DNA from: Pyrinomonadaceae bacterium
Lineage (GTDB): Bacteria; Acidobacteriota; Blastocatellia; Pyrinomonadales; Pyrinomonadaceae
Assembly: GCA_030841085.1 (NCBI GenBank)
Contig: JAVEDP010000036.1
Span: forward strand, 1-64,000
Reading direction: 5' to 3'
DNA length: 64,000 bases
Positions 16,853 to 23,908 of the stretch are shown piece by piece. The position numbers were made by a program, and so were the translations under genes. The notes under the pieces were generated by a model, which was not told where the DNA came from, ran no database searches, and saw nothing but the letters and a program-made list of their open reading frames with translations. Within the stretch, counting starts at the first letter, position 1. Each line of letters begins with the position of its first letter.

Positions 16853-17814
16853 GCACAGCAAAGAAAAGAATCTGGATCGATGACAATCCAGAACGTGAAC
16901 GGACGGCAAAGGACTTGGGAGCGGAGTTCGTCAACGTGTGGAAAGGTGATGTTCAGACGACGGCTGAAGATCTCCTCAACGGGGAAAAGCCATCGCTCAT
17001 TATCCTCGATCACATCCTTGATAAGACATCCACTACAAATCCCATATTCAAGCGGGGATCCACCATCGCTGAAGCTGTCAAGGAACAATGGCCAGATTGT
17101 CCAGTAATTGGCATCACGAACATGGATCAAATTGATCGCGTAGACCAACGGACTAGGCATACGTATGACGCATTTTTCCCATACGACAAACTTGCCGACT
17201 ATCTGCAAGTCATCGATTCAATAGAGGAGGGATTCGCGGTAATTCAAACGAAGGCACCTTCCAGCGCAGCTGAGATCGTGTCGCTGTTGAGTCCTCCTCG
17301 GGAAGAGGCGGAACGTCTAATTGCAGCGCTTCCACATGAGCTAAAAAGCTCTTCTCTGGATCGAAGTCTAGAATCGCCCGTGCATCGCTGGACTTACCAT
17401 TTGATTATGCGTCCGGGATTTTTGTACGACAGATTGTGGGCCGCAACTCTATTAGGCTTAAGCGACTTGGGATTTTCAGAAGTCGAGAACGAGTTTAATG
17501 AGGGAAGATACTCAGGCATATTTTCCACAATCAGTAACCCTCGATGGTGGTCCGGAAGGTTAAACGAGATCCTCTACGAACGTCATCCGCCAGAGCCAGG
17601 ACAATTCTCGTGGCAGGTTGGCAGACGGCTAACAAGAAATGATCCGGCTTTGTTCAGCCGCTGTTATGTTTGTGACGAGGAATTTCCTGAGACGGTCGCT
17701 TTCCTAGATACCGCGAGCGACGAACGACATGCAATGCACCTCAAACATACGGTCCTCCATCCCAGCTACAAACGTGAATTGTATTTCGAGGACCTTCGAG
17801 TGTTGAAAGACTAG
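16849..17814 (+). CDS. Response-regulator-like receiver protein with uncharacterised Cys/His-rich C-terminal domain
   Basis: Residues 1-125 fit a receiver domain with all key residues present: Asp11-Asp12 (IWIDDNP), phospho-acceptor Asp54 (IILDHIL), Thr90 (IGIT) and Lys114 (FPYDK). The remaining ~190 residues match no DNA-binding output domain I know. They carry a possible metal site: CYVC (Cys272/Cys275) and histidines 294, 297, 300 and 304. Translation is coupled to the dual-GHKL gene through an ATGA overlap, which makes that protein its likely phosphodonor. The next gene starts 2 nt later. The C-terminal part could be an effector; this is inference. Confidence 0.8.
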   Translation: MSTAKKRIWIDDNPERERTAKDLGAEFVNVWKGDVQTTAEDLLNGEKPSLIILDHILDKTSTTNPIFKRGSTIAEAVKEQWPDCPVIGITNMDQIDRVDQRTRHTYDAFFPYDKLADYLQVIDSIEEGFAVIQTKAPSSAAEIVSLLSPPREEAERLIAALPHELKSSSLDRSLESPVHRWTYHLIMRPGFLYDRLWAATLLGLSDLGFSEVENEFNEGRYSGIFSTISNPRWWSGRLNEILYERHPPEPGQFSWQVGRRLTRNDPALFSRCYVCDEEFPETVAFLDTASDERHAMHLKHTVLHPSYKRELYFEDLRVLKD

Positions 17815-17816
17815 TA

Positions 17817-18590
17817 ATGGACCTCTCAGATTTCTACCCTCCACCTCATGACTTGATTCACAATGAACGCAACGCATTAGACTATCTTGTGGGTGATCCC
17901 TACATTGCTGGTGAACATTCAAGATTCCTCAATGACGCGGTGCAATATCGAAGGCAGTACGGCGAAGCTCGTCGAGGATTCCGCTTCTTTTCATACCTTG
18001 ATGTATATCATGGGCAAATGCCATCTTCGCGTCCTCGGCGTGGCACAGGTTGGAAGCGTTCACCAAATATTCGGCTTATCATAGCAGCGTTAATTGACCA
18101 ACAAGACGCTGATTCATACAGTAATATCTCGTACTCCCTTGTTGTGTGTCGAATTCGATCAAGGGTGGATGGTGCCACGGTGGGACATCCTCGACTCTCG
18201 ATACTGCGCAAGCTTCATTTTGATATGGTCGCGAACGCCGCAGCCGTTCGTCAGCAACCACATCCACTTTCACATCTACAATACTGCGGTGAAATGATTC
18301 CGTTGATGCGAAATATTGGTCTCCGAGATGAACAATTACTTACCCTGCATCCGAGTTTGTCAGAGCCGCGACTTTTCTTCTGGCCCATGTCGTTAGCTTT
18401 GTTGATAGATATGGCTTTGCATGAATTTCCTAATGTGGAGTCTGCAAAGTTTCGTGCGAAAACCGAGTGGCGGCGTCGAATCCGCGATAGCGAAGCTCTT
18501 CTCTTGCGACCGTTCCACCAAAAGTGTGTAGACATAATTGCTACGGGACAAGATCGCGATTTGATTTTGGCTGACGAGTTCTACGTTTGA
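17817..18590 (+). CDS. Hypothetical protein of the island operon (possibly DUF2290-like)
   Basis: This 257-residue protein is soluble, rich in Arg and His, and has no signal peptide. The segment HFDM, about 15 residues, then HPLSHLQYCGE recalls the HP..H pattern of DUF2290 proteins, but this is a weak memory-based match. It starts 2 nt after the receiver gene and ends 10 nt before the methyltransferase gene, so it belongs to the same operon. No catalytic motif can be assigned with confidence. A metal-binding or nuclease-like role is possible, not shown. Confidence 0.7.
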   Translation: MDLSDFYPPPHDLIHNERNALDYLVGDPYIAGEHSRFLNDAVQYRRQYGEARRGFRFFSYLDVYHGQMPSSRPRRGTGWKRSPNIRLIIAALIDQQDADSYSNISYSLVVCRIRSRVDGATVGHPRLSILRKLHFDMVANAAAVRQQPHPLSHLQYCGEMIPLMRNIGLRDEQLLTLHPSLSEPRLFFWPMSLALLIDMALHEFPNVESAKFRAKTEWRRRIRDSEALLLRPFHQKCVDIIATGQDRDLILADEFYV

Positions 18591-18600
18591 CCAAGACATT

Positions 18601-20055
18601 ATGAGACTCGCAAAACCACCGACCTCTTGTAAGGTGCCGACGCCTCGAGATTTGGCGCGGGCAATTGTCAATGCGCTTGGCGATGATTCCCGTGCTATGT
18701 GGCTTGAACCCTCACACGGGAGCGGAGTGTTCCTTCGGGCAATTTCTGAATTGGGCGTCCCAAAATCGAGAATCATTGCTGTTGATCTCGACCGAACGTG
18801 TTCTCCATCAGATAGGTTTGCGCAAACTTTCCGAGGTCTTGATTTCTTGCGTTGGGCCGAAAAGACGAACCTTCGTTTTGATCGCATCGTCGGCAATCCG
18901 CCGTTTCTTTCTATAAAATCTTTGCCAATAAGTCTGCGGCAAAAAGCCGAGAACGTTCTTGATATTAATGAGCAGCCGATCGGACGGGGCGCAAATGTTT
19001 GGTATGCATTTGTACTCGCCTCTCTTCGTGTGCTTAAGAAAGGCGGTTCCCTTGCGTTTGTTTTGCCTTCAGCGTCCGAATTCGCAAACTATTCAGTAGC
19101 CATTCGCGATGCCATTGGCGAGACATTTGGCAGCGTGGAGCTGTTTCGTTGTGCGCGACCACTATTTGAAGACGTTCAAGAAGGCACGGTGGTCGCAGTC
19201 GCGCGCGGTTATCAAAAGCCTCCCTGCTTGGTTCGCAAACGCCGATTCAAAACGAAGGAAAGCCTTCTGGTGGGACTCTCAACCAGCGGCAAATTAAACG
19301 GACATAAGTGTCGGGCAAGGACTCCTCAAGCTCTCGGTTCTACGACAACGTTGGGTTCGATTGCCAAGATCCGATTAGGAGGCGTGACAGGCGATGCCGG
19401 TTACTTCTTGATGAACGAGCGCAGACGCCAAGAACTTGCGCTGCCTGAGGAGGCGTTAACCCCTATTGTGTCGAAAGCCAAGCACCTTAGATCTCACTCC
19501 ATTGACCGACAAGTTTGGGCCGACTTGAAGGCGGCAGGCGAACGTATTTGGCTTTTTAGTCCGAGTCCTGAATTAGCAAAGGCCGGAAAGACAAAGGAGT
19601 ATGTGGCTTTGACGCCTGAGGCTGGTGGGTGCAATAAGGAGGCTTACAAGGTTTCCATTCGAGCACCTTGGTATTGCACACCGTTACCGTCGCCCGCCGA
19701 CGCGTTTCTGAGTGGCATGAGTCAAGGCGGTCCTTGGCTTTGCATAAACGAAATGCGCAAGTTGAACGCGACTAATACCCTTTACGTTGTCAGTTTTGAA
19801 ACTCGAACGCGAGAGCTCTGGTACATGTGGGCTCTTGCAATGTTCTCCTCGATCGCTCAAAAGCAGATTCGCCGTATCGGCAGGCGGTATGCAGACGGTC
19901 TTGTTAAATACGAGCCGGGACAACTCGGCGAGGTACGACTACCAAGGCTTCGGGTCGATGAAGACTATCGCTCACTCTATGCGCGGGCGATTCGCGCCTT
20001 TACCACCGGCGATGCGCGCACAGCGAGAGAACTCGCTGATTCGCTTCAGCTATAA
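18601..20055 (+). CDS. N6-adenine DNA methyltransferase (TaqI/Eco57I-like)
   Basis: This 484-residue protein has SAM-binding motif I EPSHGSG (36-42), an acidic AVDLD (60-64), a GLDFLRW strand (~79-85) and the catalytic NPPF tetrad (99-102) of amino-methyltransferases. Residues ~215-484 have no methyltransferase motif and probably recognise the target, as in TaqI-type enzymes. No endonuclease motif (PD-ExK) is seen in it or next to it, so it is not an obvious restriction enzyme fusion. It ends the four-gene operon. It may mark self DNA for the system upstream. A stand-alone methyltransferase is the alternative. Confidence 0.88.
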   Translation: MRLAKPPTSCKVPTPRDLARAIVNALGDDSRAMWLEPSHGSGVFLRAISELGVPKSRIIAVDLDRTCSPSDRFAQTFRGLDFLRWAEKTNLRFDRIVGNPPFLSIKSLPISLRQKAENVLDINEQPIGRGANVWYAFVLASLRVLKKGGSLAFVLPSASEFANYSVAIRDAIGETFGSVELFRCARPLFEDVQEGTVVAVARGYQKPPCLVRKRRFKTKESLLVGLSTSGKLNGHKCRARTPQALGSTTTLGSIAKIRLGGVTGDAGYFLMNERRRQELALPEEALTPIVSKAKHLRSHSIDRQVWADLKAAGERIWLFSPSPELAKAGKTKEYVALTPEAGGCNKEAYKVSIRAPWYCTPLPSPADAFLSGMSQGGPWLCINEMRKLNATNTLYVVSFETRTRELWYMWALAMFSSIAQKQIRRIGRRYADGLVKYEPGQLGEVRLPRLRVDEDYRSLYARAIRAFTTGDARTARELADSLQL

Positions 20056-20224
20056 CAGGTCATAATGTTCGACTCTCAAAAAGCTTCTTATACGTGAGTT
20101 TAACCTCCTCAGTAAGGACATGGTTGCCTTACAGAAAAGCGTTTCTAGGTTCAGATCATCCGGCATGGACACAGGCGGCAGCTGGCCGCCCAGCCACGCC
20201 TAACATTGCCGCGAAGCGAAGATA
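20056..20224. other. Gap between the two island operons
   Basis: These 169 bases separate the methyltransferase from the NDT-like/Nudix gene. They contain a GC-rich hairpin GGCGGCAGCTGGCCGCC near 20173 that could act as a terminator-like structure but lacks a T-run. They must also hold any promoter for the second unit, but no convincing -35/-10 pair was found. Confidence 0.4.
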
Positions 20225-21853
20225 ATGGAGATTACACTTGTAGTAGGCGATGAGTTGCTGCCCAAAAGAGCTTCGGTGGAGTCGGCTATAGCGGCAGCTG
20301 GGATAGATTCTAGCGATGTCGAATTGGTATGTCTTGATGAAGAGCCTTGGTACGAAAACTCAGCCTTGCATGCGAATCCAGACTATTTCGTTAGGACGGC
20401 ACAAGAGAGGCGACTTTGGAAACAGGCGCTAAAAAGTGTTAGAGAATCATCCTGCCATTACGGGGTAATAGTCTGCAGTGCGTATGGGGAGACTTCGGCT
20501 GGCCCAGAATTGAAGCTACCGATCGACATCTTCAAGTCTCTCGCGACGCACACATATGCGGCAGGAGGCTCAATTGAAATCATCTGTTTGATTGATGACG
20601 TATTTGCGATTCGTGGTTCAGAAGCCGATCTCCTCCGCAGCCTTAATCGTCGTCAATTAGAGTGGACTTTCTCGCAGTACATTGCATCACAGCTGCGAGG
20701 GAAATTGCGCCCTCCTGTTTCATGCTTTTCCCTGCATCACCCGCTCACGAACCTATCGCAAAGAATAGCTCGTATGGCAAGTACGAGCGTTTACCTTTGC
20801 CATCCCATTAATTTCTTTCGACGCAATCCAACGCATCACCTTAAGCCAGAATTAGACGCATTTAGATCAGAACTAGGGCGGTCAGGTCTCGTTGTGTACG
20901 ATCCATTAGGAATTGACGAAGAAGTTCTGATATCAGAGACGTTGGGTGAACGTGCCACGAACACGCTTAAGATACATCCGAGGGATCGTTGGACAATCGG
21001 TGACGACAATAGAATTCAGTTTACTGATCCCCAGCTTCGTGCGGATGGCCCGGGGATTGTCTTGTCTCCATTACCAGACGCAAAAGTCTCAAAGCGCGCC
21101 AAGGCGCAAACGCCACAGCGCGACTTCTTTTGGATAGAATGCGCTGATGCTGTAGTAAGCTGGCGACCATTTCTCGCTAACACTCATCACGCCGGAGTGT
21201 TGGCTGAGCTTCAATTTGCTCTTCATAAGAACAAACCGATACTGGCGTTTAGCCCTGAGGAAGATGGACCCGAACTTCCATCTCCGTTCGCCTCGATGAT
21301 CTCAATCATTCCAAACGAACAAATGTTTCGCGACGCAATTTCGGCACTTTCAAAAAGCGCAGTGAACAAAGGGAGACTGGGAATGCTTTCCAAGCAGCCG
21401 CCAAAATATTGTGACCATACAAGTGTGGGTGTCTTGATCTACAACGACAATGATGAACTTCTTTTGATTGAACGAGGAACTTTTCCGTTCGGATTAGCCG
21501 CACCTGCCGGACATGTTGATCAACATGCCTCTTATGAGGAGGCGGCAATTGCTGAAGCAAAAGAAGAGGTCGGCCTTGATATTCGAGAACTTCGGCTAAT
21601 TGCTGAGGGACGCCGAGACAATCCATGTCGCCGGGTTAATGGCACCTGGCACTATTGGAAAATATATGAAGCCCGAGCCAAGGGGACAGTACGCTTAAGC
21701 CCTCGGGAAGTAAAACAAGCCGAGTGGTGCAGTGTTTCCAGATTAGTAGAACTTGGCATGATATCTTCCGAGCGTGCCCAAGCGTCGAGCGGAACGCTTG
21801 AAAGGGTTTGGTTGGACTGGTTACTGGAACTTCGTGTCCTTCCACCAACCTGA
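20225..21853 (+). CDS. Nucleoside 2-deoxyribosyltransferase-like / Nudix fusion protein
   Basis: This 542-residue protein has three parts. Residues 1-180 are not recognised. Residues ~186-345 follow the nucleoside deoxyribosyltransferase/TIR-like pattern: VYLCHPINFF, DAFRSELGRSGLVVYDP, WIECADAVVSWRP and AGVLAELQFALHKNKPI, with Glu329 at the position of the catalytic glutamate. Residues ~398-540 are a Nudix domain: AGHVDQHASYEEA, then IAEAKEEVGL (441-450). The Nudix box keeps the metal-binding EAKEE, but the first conserved Glu and the Arg before it are both Ala. With a SIR2 gene next, a role in NAD+/ADP-ribose or nucleotide turnover is likely; the actual substrate is unknown. Confidence 0.72.
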   Translation: MEITLVVGDELLPKRASVESAIAAAGIDSSDVELVCLDEEPWYENSALHANPDYFVRTAQERRLWKQALKSVRESSCHYGVIVCSAYGETSAGPELKLPIDIFKSLATHTYAAGGSIEIICLIDDVFAIRGSEADLLRSLNRRQLEWTFSQYIASQLRGKLRPPVSCFSLHHPLTNLSQRIARMASTSVYLCHPINFFRRNPTHHLKPELDAFRSELGRSGLVVYDPLGIDEEVLISETLGERATNTLKIHPRDRWTIGDDNRIQFTDPQLRADGPGIVLSPLPDAKVSKRAKAQTPQRDFFWIECADAVVSWRPFLANTHHAGVLAELQFALHKNKPILAFSPEEDGPELPSPFASMISIIPNEQMFRDAISALSKSAVNKGRLGMLSKQPPKYCDHTSVGVLIYNDNDELLLIERGTFPFGLAAPAGHVDQHASYEEAAIAEAKEEVGLDIRELRLIAEGRRDNPCRRVNGTWHYWKIYEARAKGTVRLSPREVKQAEWCSVSRLVELGMISSERAQASSGTLERVWLDWLLELRVLPPT

Positions 21854-21903
21854 CCCTCACCATGCATCGGTGCTTAGAGAAGCGCGACGCATCAGGAGAA
21901 ATC

Positions 21904-23298
21904 ATGGAATTACCAGCTACTCTAATTACGGCTGCTCGAAGTGGAGACATGGTTCCTCTCATTGGGTCCGGTCTTTCGCAGGCCAGTGGGATGGCCTCAT
22001 GGAATGAGATCGTAGAAACCCTAAAGAAGATTCTCCTCGGACAAAATGTTTTGGCTGATTTTGAAATAGATATCTTCGAGACTCCTGACGTGTTCCGCAG
22101 CGAAACAGGGGTACGAGCGCTTATGTCGGTGTTGGAAGAGGCAGTCGTTCGTGGATTCGCTCCAAACTCGCTTCACCGATTGCTTGCAGATATTCCTTTC
22201 CACACGATACTCACAACAAACTGGGACTCGCTAATAGAAGATTCACTAAGAGAAGCACGTACAATAAATGTGATTTTCGACGATGATACAGCCCGTACAT
22301 GGCGCGAATCTCAAGGGACCCAGATCATAAAGGTTCATGGAACTGTACAACATCCTAACTCAGTAGTAATCGGATCCCGCGACTATTCAAGACTCTATCA
22401 ATCACCGTCAGTTCTGATGAGTCTAGTTCGGACATTAATCGCCACGCGCCCAGTACTCTCGTTAGGATTTGGAATGCGCGATCCGTTCATAAAGAGTCTG
22501 TTTCACCCCGTCAGTGGTTACGGGGGACGCCAGCATTTCATCGTTGCCGCCGACCAAAAAATGGACAGCATGCGTAGGCGGTATTGGGAAGACTTGGGAC
22601 TGTCAATTATTGAAGTGAAAAGCACCCCTTCTGACCCATATGGGCTTGAGCAATTCTTGAGAGAATTGTGGAAGCAAACCTACACAGAGGCAAGGAGCCG
22701 AATTGATCGAACGTCGCTTCTGATTAGGGAAACCGCCAAGCTCTTGCTCTATTTGGGCGCCGACAAGACCGTGCGCGCAAGGGCTTCCATGGGTCCGCTT
22801 GCGGTTCCTGAGAAAAACGATACGGATGTTTTTGGAGGCGAGGACATTTTCGCAATCGAAAAGCAACTGCTCGATACTGTTCTTGAATTTGTGGATAAGA
22901 AACACGGGAAACTGAAGCTGATTTGTTGCCCTCTCGATCTCGATCATGCAATGCGCAAAGGCTATTCAAAAGCCGCATATCATGGCAGGCTACATGCATT
23001 TGTAAAATGGGTTGTGCATCTCGGAGAAAGCGTTGAACTCGTAACCACAGCTCGCGCGACAGACATTAACGATTGGATAGTTGCCGATAAATCGCTCATC
23101 GAAAGCCGAAAGTCGATTACGCGTGAAGGAAGGCTATACGAATATGCACGGTTGGACGTCAATCCGAATGCCGTGAGTGCCGCCGTTCGCCGATTCGATG
23201 AAGAGTTTTCCACGCTTGCTGAGTTAGCAGGTGGAGTCAGCAAAAGCCGCGAGCGCTTTTTGGAACTGGCACAAGCGGAGCTTGGAAAACATTGCTGA
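21904..23298 (+). CDS. SIR2-domain protein (putative NAD+-consuming defence effector)
   Basis: The 464-residue protein starts with a SIR2-like NAD-binding domain: PLIGSGLS (18-25), LTTNWDSLIE (103-112, with Asn106 and Asp108) and KVHG (His145), followed by SRDY. The C-terminal ~230 residues are unassigned. SIR2 domains in bacterial defence proteins such as ThsA of Thoeris degrade NAD+ to stop infected cells. The ATG at 21904 is chosen because AGGAGAA (21894-21900) precedes it and the SIR2 domain begins right after; an earlier in-frame ATG at 21808 would overlap the fusion gene. It lies 50 nt after that gene and is probably co-expressed with it. Confidence 0.82.
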   Translation: MELPATLITAARSGDMVPLIGSGLSQASGMASWNEIVETLKKILLGQNVLADFEIDIFETPDVFRSETGVRALMSVLEEAVVRGFAPNSLHRLLADIPFHTILTTNWDSLIEDSLREARTINVIFDDDTARTWRESQGTQIIKVHGTVQHPNSVVIGSRDYSRLYQSPSVLMSLVRTLIATRPVLSLGFGMRDPFIKSLFHPVSGYGGRQHFIVAADQKMDSMRRRYWEDLGLSIIEVKSTPSDPYGLEQFLRELWKQTYTEARSRIDRTSLLIRETAKLLLYLGADKTVRARASMGPLAVPEKNDTDVFGGEDIFAIEKQLLDTVLEFVDKKHGKLKLICCPLDLDHAMRKGYSKAAYHGRLHAFVKWVVHLGESVELVTTARATDINDWIVADKSLIESRKSITREGRLYEYARLDVNPNAVSAAVRRFDEEFSTLAELAGGVSKSRERFLELAQAELGKHC

Positions 23299-23368
23299 CT
23301 GAATTCCACAAATAGGCTGGAATTCGGAACCAGCGATCCAAACGACCAGAACAACTGACAGCCATCCG

Positions 23369-23459
23369 ATAACGGCGCATTATGTCCTGGTTAGACAAGC
23401 GACGCGCTACCTGAGAAGCGGGTGTCACGCCGCCCGCACCGGCACATAATGAACGTTAT
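23369..23459. repeat. Imperfect inverted repeat near the right end of the island
   Basis: ATAACGGCGCATTATGT (23369-23385) faces ACATAATGAACGTTAT (23444-23459), leaving a ~58-nt loop rich in GC. It could be a recombination-protein arm site, a terminator-like hairpin of the SIR2 transcript, or a remnant of an older element. Nothing else is recognised between 23299 and 23533. Confidence 0.5.
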
Positions 23460-23533
23460 CGTACGCCCGGCGTTTGAGGACGCACCTAACAAACCCTCAC
23501 GCGATGTAACTGTAAGAACCCTCGCCAGTTGAT

Positions 23534-23609
23534 TGGTGCCCCCGCAGGGATTCGAACCCCGAACCAACAGATTATGAGTCTGCTGCTCTAACCGTTGAGC
23601 TACAGGGGC
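23534..23609 (-). tRNA. tRNA-Met (CAT anticodon)
   Basis: The 76-nt gene folds fully: acceptor GCCCCTG paired with CGGGGGC, D arm GCTC/GAGC, anticodon stem GCAGA/TCTGT around the loop CTCATAA (anticodon CAT), a 5-nt variable loop, T arm CGGGG/CCCTG with TTCGAAT, discriminator A and encoded CCA. A CAT anticodon may belong to elongator Met or to tRNA-Ile2 with lysidine; Met is favoured but not proven. Its 3' half from the anticodon loop on is duplicated at 14247-14291, marking it as the island's integration target. Confidence 0.92.
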
Positions 23610-23610
23610 A

Positions 23611-23695
23611 CATAGTAGGACAGACTTTCCAGTCTGTCAGAGTAGGACAGACTTTCCAGTCCGTCATGACAGGCAGGAATGCCTGTCCTACGTTT
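23611..23695. repeat. Tandem palindromic repeat
   Basis: The unit AGTAGGACAGACTTTCCAGT is present twice (near 23614 and 23641), and the second copy runs into GACAGGCAGGAATGCCTGTC, itself a hairpin. It lies just 5' of the tRNA gene, outside the island. Confidence 0.6.
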
Positions 23696-23758
23696 TGGGA
23701 ATGCCGGGAGATTCTAGCGGAAAACGCGCGGCCTTTCCACGGCCCGGTCTTTTCGGTT

Positions 23759-23844
23759 GTAAAGCAAACTGTTAGTTTGCGGCGGTTAGGTACCTTCAAG
23801 TGTTAAGGGGGCCCGAGCGACCGCAAACTAACAGTTTGCTTTAC
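23759..23844. repeat. Long perfect inverted repeat (24-bp arms), copy 1
   Basis: The arms at 23759-23782 and 23821-23844 are exact reverse complements around a 38-nt spacer. Each arm contains the inner palindrome GCAAACTGTTAGTTTGC. A second element with nearly the same arms lies at 44669-44751. Such elements resemble REP/BIME-type mobile palindromes. Confidence 0.85.
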
Positions 23845-23908
23845 GATATGCTGAGACATGGCAGCAACTGCGTGGTAAGATTTTTTTGCATTCACGGTTA
23901 CGACTCTC

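Larger units (their letters stand above)
14247..23578. mobile_element. tRNA-integrated genomic island carrying putative defence genes
   Basis: The segment lies between a 45-bp fragment of a tRNA gene and the complete gene in direct orientation, with the intact tRNA 3' end facing the cargo. This is the classic footprint of tyrosine-recombinase integration into a tRNA. Inside are six genes, all on the plus strand: dual-GHKL protein, receiver protein, unknown protein, N6-adenine methyltransferase, NDT-like/Nudix fusion and SIR2 protein. No integrase, transposase or phage structural gene is present, so it either moves with outside help or has lost its integrase. Between the left repeat and the first gene (14292-14557) nothing is recognised. 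Confidence 0.85.

Noticed and set aside
18601-20055. Type IIG restriction-modification enzyme
   Set aside because: Only methyltransferase motifs and a target-recognition-like C-terminus are visible; no nuclease motif lies in it or in adjacent genes.
23380-23500. Integron attC-like signals (GTTAGAC near 23390 and ACCTAAC near 23486)
   Set aside because: The two core-site patterns are in the wrong order for an attC site, the pairing arms between them do not fit, and no integron integrase or cassette boundary is seen.
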